DNA of 36,547 nt, taken from positions 1 through 36,547 of the forward strand of contig JADMJD010000227.1 of assembly GCA_018780805.1 (NCBI GenBank), given 5' to 3'. A model generated the notes under the pieces. The model worked only from the letters and a program-made list of their open reading frames with translations, was not told the DNA's origin and did no database searches. The position numbers and the translations under genes are program-made. Shown one piece after another: positions 16,045-23,071 of this stretch. Within the stretch, counting starts at the first letter, position 1. Each line of letters begins with the position of its first letter. This DNA comes from Rubrivivax sp. Lineage in GTDB: Bacteria; Pseudomonadota; Gammaproteobacteria; Burkholderiales; Burkholderiaceae_C.

Positions 16045-17007
16045 ATGAAAAGCACCCGCCTGCTGATTGCCACGGCCCTCGCGCTGACGACTGCCCAGGG
16101 CCTGCATGCCCAGAGCGCCTGGCCGGACAAGCCGGTGCGCATCATCGTGCCGCTGCCTCCGGGCGGCCCCTCCGACATCGTGCTGCGCGCCGCCATTGAG
16201 AAGATGCAGCCCGTCCTGAAGCAACCCGTGCTCATCGACAACAAGCCGGGTGCCGCGGGCAACTTGGGCGCGGCCGAAGCCGCACGGGCGACGCCCGACG
16301 GCCAGACCTGGCTGTGGACGACCGACACGCTGCTGACGGTGAACCCGCACGTCTATCCGAAGCTGGGCTTCAAACCCGACGACCTGGTGCCCGTGATGCG
16401 CGCCAGCGCCTTCAGCCAGACGCTGGTGTGCAACCCGGGCCTGGGCCTGAAGTCGGTGGCCGATCTCGTCCGTCTGGCGAAGGCCAGGCCGATGAGCTAC
16501 GCCTCCGGCGGCGCCGGATCGCCGGGACATCTCACCACCGAACTCTTCAAGAGCGTTGCCGTTATCGACATGACGCATGTCCCGTACAAGGGCCCGGCGC
16601 CTGCCGTGCAGGACGTGATGGGTGGCCAGGTCGATTGCGGCTTTCTCGCCGGCCCGACCGTACTGGCCCAGGTGCGCGTCGGCAAACTGGTGGCGCTGGC
16701 GGTCTCCGGCGCCAAGCGCTCGCCACTCCTGCCCGAGGTGCCGACCGTGGCCGAGGCCGGATACCCTGGATTCGACGCGACATTCTCTCTGGTGCTCTTC
16801 GCCCCGAAAGGAATGCCGAAGGCCATCGTCCACGCCATGTCCAAGGCACTCGATGAAGCGCTCAAACATTCCGACGTCGTCGAGCGTCTGCGCCAGAGTG
16901 ACCAGGCTGTCGTCGCTGAATCGCCCGAAGCCAGTGCCGCACGCCTCGCGGCGGACGCCAGGACCTGGGGCGTCGTCGCCAAGCGCATCGGTCTGCAGGC
17001 AGACTGA
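16045..17007 (+). CDS. Bug/TctC-family tripartite tricarboxylate transporter substrate-binding protein
   Basis: A 320-residue periplasmic binding protein of the Bug (TctC-like) family, which is greatly expanded in Burkholderiales. It binds small carboxylates or related organic acids. A signal peptide is clear: MKSTRLLIATALALTTAQGL, with cleavage after HAQ or HA, then the family start AWPDKPVRIIVPLPPGGPSD. Further hallmarks are the YASGGAGSPGHLTTELFK and VPYKGPAPAVQDVMGGQVD stretches. No TctA/TctB membrane subunits are nearby, so it is an orphan, as most Bug proteins are. It lies 23 bp after the sulfatase and probably shares its promoter. The ligand is unknown. Confidence 0.92.
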   Translation: MKSTRLLIATALALTTAQGLHAQSAWPDKPVRIIVPLPPGGPSDIVLRAAIEKMQPVLKQPVLIDNKPGAAGNLGAAEAARATPDGQTWLWTTDTLLTVNPHVYPKLGFKPDDLVPVMRASAFSQTLVCNPGLGLKSVADLVRLAKARPMSYASGGAGSPGHLTTELFKSVAVIDMTHVPYKGPAPAVQDVMGGQVDCGFLAGPTVLAQVRVGKLVALAVSGAKRSPLLPEVPTVAEAGYPGFDATFSLVLFAPKGMPKAIVHAMSKALDEALKHSDVVERLRQSDQAVVAESPEASAARLAADARTWGVVAKRIGLQAD

Positions 17008-17333
17008 AGGGCGTGCGACGCACCAGGAGGGCAGCGGCTCGGCGCGGCATCGGCGCGGCATCGGCGCGGCATTGGCGCTACCGGGCGCTGCTTCCGAGCC
17101 TGAGCGCTCAGGGTGACTGGCCATTGATCCTTTCGCACGGAAAGTCGATGATCGGCCCGCGGTCGTGCGCTTGCGGCGCCGAGCCTCGCAGCACTCTGAC
17201 AGCGAGCGCCTGGCCGCCAGCGACACCTGGCGGAACTTCCTCATCGATCCGGACGGTGCGCGGGTCGAACCCGGCCTTTTTTGCGCCCGTGCACCTGGCG
17301 CTGGTGTGCCCGCTCCAGCGGGCGGGAGATGCG
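17008..17333. other. 326-bp gap with a short tandem repeat, no gene seen
   Basis: Between the Bug gene and the DUF1330 gene no convincing coding sequence is seen; an open frame on the plus strand has no family character. The gap holds three perfect 11-bp tandem repeats (17040-17072). GGGAG at 17324-17328 is the ribosome-binding site of the next gene. Confidence 0.5.
17040..17072. repeat. Three tandem copies of CGGCGCGGCAT
   Basis: Three perfect, adjacent 11-bp units occupy 17040-17050, 17051-17061 and 17062-17072, followed by a degenerate TGGCGC start of a fourth. This is probably a slippage-derived microsatellite; no function is apparent. Confidence 0.85.
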
Positions 17334-17624
17334 ATGAGCACCTATGTGATCTTTGACGTCGAGATTCGAGATCCGGCCCGCTACCAGGAATTCATGAAGG
17401 GCGTGAAGCCGGCCCTGGAAGCGGCGGGCGGACGCTATCTGGCACGCGGCGGCGCGCACAAGGTCTACGAGGGTGACTGGGCGCCGCGGCGCATCGTCCT
17501 GCTCGAGTTTCCGTCGCTTGCGGCCTGGGAGGCCTTCTACAACGGCGACATCTACCAGGGTCTGAAGTCGGTTCGCGACGAGTGCAGCTCTGCGCGGCTG
17601 GTGTCGGTGGAGGGCATGGCGTGA
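17334..17624 (+). CDS. DUF1330 family protein
   Basis: A 96-residue protein of the DUF1330 family, small ferredoxin-like dimeric alpha/beta barrels with no established common reaction. The typical pattern is visible: MSTYVIFDVEIRDPARYQEF, then a GGRYLARGG strand turn, and RRIVLLEFPSLAAWEAFYNG. The start is the ATG at 17334 with GGGAG five bases upstream. Its stop overlaps the GTG of the following reductase gene (GTGA), so the two are coupled. It probably belongs to the metabolic operon with the reductase, cupin and acetyltransferase. Confidence 0.85.
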   Translation: MSTYVIFDVEIRDPARYQEFMKGVKPALEAAGGRYLARGGAHKVYEGDWAPRRIVLLEFPSLAAWEAFYNGDIYQGLKSVRDECSSARLVSVEGMA

Positions 17625-18592
17625 ATGACCCGACACCGTTGCGAATGACGGTCCTGGGCAGCGGCTCGGTGGGTCTCGCCCTCGCCGCGAGCTTCGCCCA
17701 GGCCGGGCAGAGCGTGTCGCTGCTGGCCCGGGGCTCGGCGGTACCGTTGCTGCAGGAACAGGGCATCACCGTCACCGGCGTCTGTGGCGATCACCAGATC
17801 GCGCCGGATCGGCTGAGGGTCCGCGACGCGGACGCGCCCGATCCGCAGGATATCGCCTGCGACGTGCTCATCGTGGCCACGAAGGCCTATCAGGTCGCAG
17901 AAGTGCTGCAGCACTTGGTGCGGAAAGCGGGGGCGGCCGTCGCACCGAAGGCCGTTCTGCTGCTGCAGAACGGTTGGGGCTCGGCCGACGAGGCGCGCGC
18001 CGCGTTGCCGGCCGACCTGTCGGTGTTCTCGAGCATCATGATGATCGGCATCGAGAGGCGAAGCCCGACGCACGTGAATGTCAACGTGCAGGCCAGCCCC
18101 ATCCGGGTGGGCACCTTGTTCGCGGCTGCGCCGCAAGGCATGAAGGACACCGTGGCGCGCGGGCAGGCCGGGTTCCTTCCGATCACCTACGAAGAAGAGA
18201 TCGAACCCGCCATCCTCAACAAGTTCCTGTTCAACACCTGCCTCAATGCCATTGGCGCCATCACGCGCATGACCTACGGCGAGCTGGTGAGCAATGAACA
18301 CGCCCGGCACCTGATCACCCAGGTGGCTGACGAGACGATCCGGGTCATCCTCGCTGAGCGACGGCTGGCGCTGGCCCCGAACGGCGCCACGTACGTCGAG
18401 AAGACGTTGACACCCTTCGTCTTGCCGAAGGCGGCCGCGCATCGATCGTCGATGCTGCAGGACGTCGAGGCCGGGCGCCGAACCGAGATCGATTACCTCA
18501 ACGGCGCCGTGGTCCGCATGGGTCAGGCACGGGGAATCGCCACGCCAGCCAACGACGCCGTGGCGAGCCTCGTTCGTGCCCGGGAAGCATAG
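17621..18592 (+). CDS. Ketopantoate reductase-like (ApbA/PanE family) oxidoreductase
   Basis: A 323-residue NADPH-dependent reductase of the ApbA/PanE family, whose best-known member reduces 2-dehydropantoate. The N-terminal Rossmann domain has MTVLGSGSVGLALAASFAQ, with the GxGxxG nucleotide site. The C-terminal catalytic helix carries the conserved Lys and Asn pair in ILNKFLFNTCLNAIGAIT and the family motif GRRTEIDYLNGAVV. The start is a GTG at 17621 with GGAGGG six bases upstream, overlapping the DUF1330 stop; an ATG at 17645 is an alternative. Many paralogues lie in catabolic clusters and act on other 2-oxo acids, so panE is not assigned. The cupin follows after 9 bp. Confidence 0.85.
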   Translation: MNDPTPLRMTVLGSGSVGLALAASFAQAGQSVSLLARGSAVPLLQEQGITVTGVCGDHQIAPDRLRVRDADAPDPQDIACDVLIVATKAYQVAEVLQHLVRKAGAAVAPKAVLLLQNGWGSADEARAALPADLSVFSSIMMIGIERRSPTHVNVNVQASPIRVGTLFAAAPQGMKDTVARGQAGFLPITYEEEIEPAILNKFLFNTCLNAIGAITRMTYGELVSNEHARHLITQVADETIRVILAERRLALAPNGATYVEKTLTPFVLPKAAAHRSSMLQDVEAGRRTEIDYLNGAVVRMGQARGIATPANDAVASLVRAREA

Positions 18593-18601
18593 GAGATCGC
18601 C

Positions 18602-18991
18602 ATGAGCAGCCAAGGCTTCGTCGCAACCCACGCCAAGGACGCGCACTTCGAGCGCGGCCTGCGCGCCTTCTTCGAGTATCGCGATCTCGGCATTCGCGAG
18701 GTAACGCAGGGGCGGTTCGCAGCGCACGTGATCCGCGCCGCCGCGGGCACCGAGTTCGCGAGCCGGCCTCACCTGCACCGCACCGAGTTCCAGCTCGTCT
18801 ATGTGCTCAAGGGCTGGATCGAGTTCGAGTACGAAGGCCAGGGCCGCGTGCGACTGGAGGCCGGCTCCTGCGTTCACCAGCCCCCGGGCATTCGCCACCG
18901 CGAGCTGGGTCACAGCGAAGACGTCGAGATGCTGGAGATCGTGCTGCCGGCGGACTTTGCGACCGAAGAGGTCGGGGCCGTCGATGGCTAG
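18602..18991 (+). CDS. Cupin-domain protein
   Basis: A 129-residue single-domain cupin. Cupin motif 1 is present in shortened form (HLHRTEFQLVYVLKGWIEFEYEG), and motif 2 reads AGSCVHQPPGIRHRELG. The His/Glu residues of both motifs could bind a metal. The reaction is unknown; small cupins next to ApbA-like reductases may be isomerases, dioxygenases or sensors. The ATG at 18602 is preceded by AGGAG overlapping the reductase stop codon, which indicates one operon. The next gene begins 21 bp downstream. Confidence 0.85.
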   Translation: MSSQGFVATHAKDAHFERGLRAFFEYRDLGIREVTQGRFAAHVIRAAAGTEFASRPHLHRTEFQLVYVLKGWIEFEYEGQGRVRLEAGSCVHQPPGIRHRELGHSEDVEMLEIVLPADFATEEVGAVDG

Positions 18992-19012
18992 CCGCGAACG
19001 CATGACGCGACC

Positions 19013-19540
19013 ATGATCAGCATCCAGCGGGCCGAGACCCCCGACGACATCGATGCCGTTCGCGCGTTGATCCGCGGCTTCGTCCGCTGGACGATGGCCG
19101 AGATCGCCGAGACCGACAACCCGGCCATCTTCGCGGGGCTGGAGACGGAGCTGGCGGGTCTGCCAGGGCGCTATGGCCCGCCGACGGGCTGTCTCGTCCT
19201 GGCGCGCCTGGACTGTGAACCCGTCGGCTGCGTCGCGTTCTACGCCCACGACGCGTCGACGATCGAGGTCAAGCGCATGTTCGTCCTGCCCCAGGCGCGC
19301 GGCCACGGCATCGGCGGGCGAATGATGGAGTTGCTGCTGGCGCAGGCGCGGGCGGCGGGATTTCGCCGCGTCCTCCTGTCCAGCCACCACAGCATGCACG
19401 CTGCGCATGGCACCTACCGCCGCGCCGGATTTCGCGACGTTCGCGTTGCAGCCGAATTCCCCAGCGCGGTGGCCGGCGTCGACGTCTGCATGGAGCTGGC
19501 CCTCGACGCCGAGTACCGCGCTGATGCGCGCTCCGAGTAG
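19013..19540 (+). CDS. GNAT-family N-acetyltransferase
   Basis: A 175-residue acetyltransferase of the GNAT superfamily, transferring acetyl from acetyl-CoA to an unknown amine. Motif A, with the acetyl-CoA pyrophosphate loop, is MFVLPQARGHGIGGRMMELL. The preceding strand CVAFYAHDASTIEVKR and the C-terminal HGTYRRAGF (motif B) complete the fold. Start ATG at 19013. It is the last gene of the sulfatase-to-GNAT run on the plus strand; an element scar begins within about 100 bp downstream. Confidence 0.88.
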   Translation: MISIQRAETPDDIDAVRALIRGFVRWTMAEIAETDNPAIFAGLETELAGLPGRYGPPTGCLVLARLDCEPVGCVAFYAHDASTIEVKRMFVLPQARGHGIGGRMMELLLAQARAAGFRRVLLSSHHSMHAAHGTYRRAGFRDVRVAAEFPSAVAGVDVCMELALDAEYRADARSE

Positions 19541-19625
19541 CCCCCGATGCGCTTCAGGGCACGGGGTGCTCCAGCTCCGGCCGCATCGTGGTGGTCCGTT
19601 GCAGTCGCGGTTCTGCGAAGTTGGC

Positions 19626-19648
19626 GAGCGAGGCAATCCGCCTCGCTC
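19626..19648. repeat. 9-bp-arm hairpin upstream of the integrase remnant
   Basis: GAGCGAGGC and GCCTCGCTC pair perfectly around AATCC, 19 bp before the ATG of an integrase fragment. Hairpins at this kind of position are typical of transposable-element ends. It is probably part of the same mobile element as the fragment. Confidence 0.55.
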
Positions 19649-19666
19649 ATCGACGGAGCAGCAACC

Positions 19667-19804
19667 ATGGACACGACCAATCGAGCGGGCACCCCGCTGC
19701 GTCAACGCATGCTCGACGACATGCGCATGCGCAAGCTGGAGCCCAAGACGCTGGAAGCCTACGTCCGCGCCGTGCGCAAGCTGGCAGCGTGTCTCGGGCG
19801 CTCT
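19667..19804 (+). pseudogene. N-terminal fragment of a tyrosine recombinase/integrase
   Basis: The frame starting at ATG 19667 encodes about 46 residues with the typical start of a tyrosine recombinase SAM-like core-binding domain: TPLRQRMLDDMRMRKLEPKT followed by LEAYVRAVRKLAACLGRS. Such sequences begin element-borne integrases in many proteobacteria. After LGRS the similarity ends abruptly at about 19800-19805 and the rest of the protein, including all catalytic Arg/His/Tyr residues, is missing. Beyond this point the DNA encodes an unrelated SCP2-like protein in another frame. The fragment cannot be functional. Confidence 0.75.
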
Positions 19805-20129
19805 GCAGAGGGCCATCAACACCAAGCCCGCCTGCGCACGCAGCGTGGCCGGCAAGAATCTGGAGTTTCAGATTCAGACGCTCGACAAGATCGGGCGCTA
19901 TTTCCGCATCCAGGACGGGCAAGTGAAGTCCTTTGCCGGCTTGACCACGTCGCCGAAGTTCACGTTGACCTTCAGGAACACGGAAGGTGGCTTCAGGATC
20001 CTGTCTGCCAAGGACGGCAAGGAGGCCTTCCTGGCCGCACTGCGCGACGAGGACTTGGTCATCAGCGGCGACTTCGTCCAGGTGCTGTGGTTCCAGGGAT
20101 TCACGGAGTACCTGCAGCCCGGCAAGTGA
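19800..20129 (+). pseudogene. 5'-truncated SCP2-like (sterol carrier) domain gene
   Basis: From about 19800 to the TGA at 20127 the frame encodes about 105 residues: AINTKPACARSVAGKNLEFQ, then GRYFRIQDGQVKSFAG, TLTFRNTEGGFRILSAKDGK and DLVISGDFVQVLWFQGFTEY. The strand pattern and the closing SGDF-Q-LWF motif fit the SCP2 lipid-binding fold as I recall it. No start codon lies in this frame at the homology start; the upstream DNA belongs to the integrase fragment in a different frame. It is therefore most likely a gene whose 5' end was replaced by an element insertion or deletion. Family assignment is moderate. Confidence 0.5.
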
Positions 20130-20171
20130 GCCTCGACTGTCGATGGCTTGGCGAACGTGCTGGCTGCCCGA

Positions 20172-20597
20172 CTAGGCTTGCGCTTTCGCGACGCTGAGCA
20201 AGGTCTCACCGGTAGCGACCAACTTCTCCGCCTGCAGCGAGACCGCGAAGAGTTCGCAGGCCGTGAAGACCTGTGTCTTGCCCGCCCTGACGACCCTCGC
20301 CCGAGCGATGAAGTGCTCGCCCTGGGCCGGCCGCAGGCAGTTCACCGAGAAGTGCGCAGCCAGCACGCCGGGACCAGCGACCGTCACGGCCGCGAAGCCG
20401 CAGGCGGTGTCGATGAGGGCCCCGATCAGCCCGGCGTGCAGGTAGCCACTGTATTGCCCGAACTCGGCACGCCAGGGCATGACGAGTTCGACCTGCCCTG
20501 CCGATGCCGACTTCACCTCCAAGCCGCACCAGCGGTTGAAGGCGGCCGATTGGTTGATGGCGCGGAGCTGGGTCTGCACGTCTTGCATGCCTGTCAT
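20172..20597 (-). CDS. PaaI-family hotdog thioesterase
   Basis: A 141-residue acyl-CoA thioesterase-like protein with the hotdog fold. The family signature GYLHAGLIGALIDTACGFAA (the helix-start G-x-x-HAG pattern of PaaI-like enzymes) is clear, followed by the sheet VNCLRPAQGEHFIARARVVR. The substrate is unknown; phenylacetyl-type or other aromatic acyl-CoAs are common in the family. The ATG at 20597 is supported by a strong AAGGAGG six bases upstream. A decayed MATE gene lies 15 bp upstream in the same direction. Confidence 0.88.
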   Translation of the reverse strand: MTGMQDVQTQLRAINQSAAFNRWCGLEVKSASAGQVELVMPWRAEFGQYSGYLHAGLIGALIDTACGFAAVTVAGPGVLAAHFSVNCLRPAQGEHFIARARVVRAGKTQVFTACELFAVSLQAEKLVATGETLLSVAKAQA

Positions 20598-20612
20598 GGC
20601 GAACCTCCTTGA

Positions 20613-21234
20613 TCAACAGGTCGTCGGCTGCCCGTCGTGGCCCCACCGCGTGACCCGAACGGCAAAAGCTGCTGACAGCCCGAACACCGCCATGCCCAGT
20701 GCCACCAGCGCGAAGACGGTCCAAGGCTCGGCCGCTGTCTGCAACAGCACCCAGCCACCGATCGCCACGACCAGCAGCCGCCAGGTGCCAGCCAGTACCA
20801 GGCCGCCGACCTTGCCCGCGCCCAGTGCCGAGAAGTACAGGCTCAAACCCAACCCGAACAAGCCGTAGACAGGGCCGGCCTAGCCGAAGTACAGCCCGGC
20901 CGATGCCTGTACGGCGGGGTCGCGCGTGAACAGGTCCACCCACAGGTCCGGTGCGATGGCCGCGACCCCGCCCAGCAAGCCCAGCGTGGCCGTGGCCCAT
21001 CGCACCGCCCGACAGCATCATCTGCAGCATGACCATCGGGAACACCAGGGCCATGCCGGCCAGCGATGGCACGCCGAAACTGCCGACGTAGGCCGTCTCG
21101 GCCACGGTGGCCAGCGCGGTGGCCAGCATCGCCACCATGTTGGGCAACGCAAAGCGCAGCAGCGTCGGCAGGATCGGTGCCGTCAGCAGCGATGGCGCCG
21201 GGGCCTGGCCCGGTGGAACTGCCGTTGCCGTCAT
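20613..21234 (-). pseudogene. MATE-family efflux transporter, decayed
   Basis: The minus strand starts like a MATE multidrug/Na+ antiporter: ATG 21234, then LTAPILPTLLRFALPNMVAM, ETAYVGSFGVPSLAGMAL and MLSGGAMG. At about 20990-21000 the frame shifts and jumps directly to C-terminal MATE sequence, including DLFTRDPAVQASAGLYF and GPVYGLFGLGLSLYFSALGA. In that frame a TAG (20880-20882) stands where a tryptophan is expected. Only about 205 codons remain of a family norm near 450, so there is a large internal deletion, a frame change and a nonsense codon. The remaining reading ends at 20613. Confidence 0.85.
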
Positions 21235-21366
21235 GCGCCGTCCAGCTGGACCTGCACCTGCCGCAGGCAGCCGCCGCTCACCACGTCTCCCACGGCCGCA
21301 GCACGACCTCCAAGGCCCAGGTCGAGCGTTGCTGGCGATGACGATCGCCAAGGGTGCCTGCCACCT

Positions 21367-22446
21367 TCAAGCCTCTCCGCTCGCTTCGCACCCACCATTC
21401 GAGTGCGCCAGTCGAACCGCCTGCGGCGTCGAGCCGCTCCACGTCTGGAACGCCCGCACGAAGGAGTTGGGGTCCTCGAAGCCGAGCAGGAAGGAGATCT
21501 CCGTGCCGGACAGTGACGAGTGGTGCAGGTAGTGGTTCGCCAGTGAGTGGCGCAGGGCGTCGAGCGTCTGCTGGAAGCTGCTGCCCTCTTCACGCAACCT
21601 GCGCTGCAGGGTGCGCGTGCTGACACCGAGCCTCCTGCACACCGCCGCCATCGACACCTCGCCGGCCGGAAGGGCTTCGACCAGCGCGCCGCGCACGCGT
21701 TCGACCGTGCTGGCGTGCTTCTCCAGGTCGGCCAGCCGCTGGCGCAGCGCCGGCTCGAAGAATTTCCACATGCCGTGGTTCGCGGTGAGGAAGGGCCGCT
21801 GCGTGTCGTCCGCCGCGAACACGACGGTGGCCACGGGAAGGTCTTCCACCGGTACGCCGAACCAGTTGGCGTAAGCACGCGCATCACGGGCCGACAGTTC
21901 GGGGGCTGGCCAACCGACGCGAAGCGGATTGACCGAGCTTCGCGTGGCCAGGCGCGCGAGCTGCACGAAGAAGACCAGCTTGAATGCCATCAGCACGCGC
22001 GGCGGCGTCAACCCACGGTCAAGGAATTCCAAGGCGGCCGTCGTGCGGCCCGCCTTGTGTTCGATCTTCATGGCCATCGGCCCGCTCTTGTACTTGGCGA
22101 GGCGGGCCAGCGCACTGTCCATGTCGTCGCTGCACAAGGCGACGAAGAGTTCCGGGTTGAACCAATCGGTCGAAAACTTGTGCGCAAAGCGCAAGGGCGC
22201 CGGGCCGCCCGCTGGCCCGGCCTCGTCCTCGATGGCTTCCCAGAGCCGGTAGTAGCTCGCGGAATCGAGCCGGACACTTTCGCGTGCGAACAGGTCGCCG
22301 GGCAGCTTCGCGCGGCGCAGAACGTTGGCGCTGTTCACCCCGGCGTCCTGCAGGAGGACCTTCCAGGCAGGCCAGACCGAGTAGGTTCGGGCCTGGCCCA
22401 GGCGGTCGATGGCGGTCGCCTCGTCGTTGGTACGCGCGGGTTTCAT
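21367..22446 (-). CDS. AraC-family transcriptional regulator (OruR-like architecture)
   Basis: A 359-residue regulator. The N-terminal effector domain (about 20-210) resembles the arabinose-binding-like domain of the OruR/ArgR-type AraC subgroup. The C-terminal double helix-turn-helix (about 255-345) carries VCRRLGVSTRTLQRRLREEG and the conserved second helix ISFLLGFEDPNSFVRAFQTW. Start ATG at 22446. It is divergent from the two-gene molybdenum hydroxylase, which it probably controls. Two direct repeats 21 bp apart lie directly upstream of its start. The effector is unknown. Confidence 0.92.
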   Translation of the reverse strand: MKPARTNDEATAIDRLGQARTYSVWPAWKVLLQDAGVNSANVLRRAKLPGDLFARESVRLDSASYYRLWEAIEDEAGPAGGPAPLRFAHKFSTDWFNPELFVALCSDDMDSALARLAKYKSGPMAMKIEHKAGRTTAALEFLDRGLTPPRVLMAFKLVFFVQLARLATRSSVNPLRVGWPAPELSARDARAYANWFGVPVEDLPVATVVFAADDTQRPFLTANHGMWKFFEPALRQRLADLEKHASTVERVRGALVEALPAGEVSMAAVCRRLGVSTRTLQRRLREEGSSFQQTLDALRHSLANHYLHHSSLSGTEISFLLGFEDPNSFVRAFQTWSGSTPQAVRLAHSNGGCEASGEA

Positions 22447-22462
22447 GCGTCGAGTCTAGTCC

Positions 22463-22496
22463 GCGCATCGCGCCAGGGCATCGGCGCATCGCGCCA
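22463..22496. promoter_or_regulatory. Two direct repeats GCGCATCGCGCCA, 21 bp apart, candidate AraC-family operator
   Basis: Identical 13-bp copies occupy 22463-22475 and 22484-22496, a 21-bp period equal to two helical turns, as usual for the tandem half-sites of AraC-type regulators. They lie 17-50 bp upstream of the regulator's start and about 110 bp before the iorA-like gene. Further TGGCG motifs occur toward 22550. The repeats are observed; the regulator assignment is inferred. Confidence 0.55.
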
Positions 22497-22606
22497 ATCG
22501 GACACATCTCGTTGGCGCGTTCTGCTGCCAATCTGGCGCCATTGGCGAGTGCGCGCAGGCGATGCCGTCGGAACAATGTCGCCATGGCATCAACCGAGCA
22601 AGCGAC

Positions 22607-23071
22607 ATGAAGTTGACCGTCAACGGAAAGGCCCATTCGGTCGACGTCGAGCCCGACATGCCGCTGCTGTGGGTGCTTCGTGACGAGCTGAACCTGCCTG
22701 GCACCAAGTTCGGCTGCGGCATGGCGCAGTGCGGCGCGTGCACCGTGCATGTGGACGGCAACGCAGTCCGTTCGTGCGTGACGCCAGTCGGCTCCGTCAG
22801 CGGTGCCGTCACCACGGTCGAGGGCCTGGGCACGCCGGCCACCTTGCACGCCGTGCAGGCAGCCTGGATCGAGCTCCAGGTTGCGCAATGCGGCTACTGC
22901 CAGTCGGGCCAGATCATGAGTGCCGCCGCCCTGCTGCAGAAGAACCCCGCGCCCACCGACGCCGACATCGACGCAGCCATGTCGGGCAACCTCTGCCGCT
23001 GCGGCGCCTATCCGCGCATTCGCGCGGCCATCCACGACGCAGCCAAGCGCATGCGGGGAGCCACGACATGA
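22607..23071 (+). CDS. (2Fe-2S)-binding small subunit of a molybdenum hydroxylase (IorA-like)
   Basis: A 154-residue electron-transfer subunit of a xanthine-oxidase-family enzyme. The plant-type ferredoxin cluster motif is [17 protein letters not shown]. The second, hydroxylase-specific [2Fe-2S] motif is formed by [10 protein letters not shown] and [13 protein letters not shown]. The length and the pairing with a single large Mo subunit match isoquinoline 1-oxidoreductase-type enzymes. Start ATG at 22607; the Shine-Dalgarno is weak. The stop overlaps the start of the large subunit (ATGA). No FAD subunit is present, as in the Ior type, which passes electrons to a cytochrome. Confidence 0.92.
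   Translation: MKLTVNGKAHSVDVEPDMPLLWVLRDELNLPGTKFGCGMAQCGACTVHVDGNAVRSCVTPVGSVSGAVTTVEGLGTPATLHAVQAAWIELQVAQCGYCQSGQIMSAAALLQKNPAPTDADIDAAMSGNLCRCGAYPRIRAAIHDAAKRMRGATT

Noticed and set aside
15991..17244. 417-codon open frame on the minus strand opposite the Bug protein gene
   Set aside because: The opposite strand encodes a full Bug protein with signal peptide and motifs; the minus frame has no recognisable features.
17013..17333. 107-residue N-terminal extension of the DUF1330 protein
   Set aside because: The extension is Arg/Ala-rich, partly encoded by tandem repeats, and DUF1330 proteins normally start at MSTYVIFDV; ATG 17334 has its own GGGAG.
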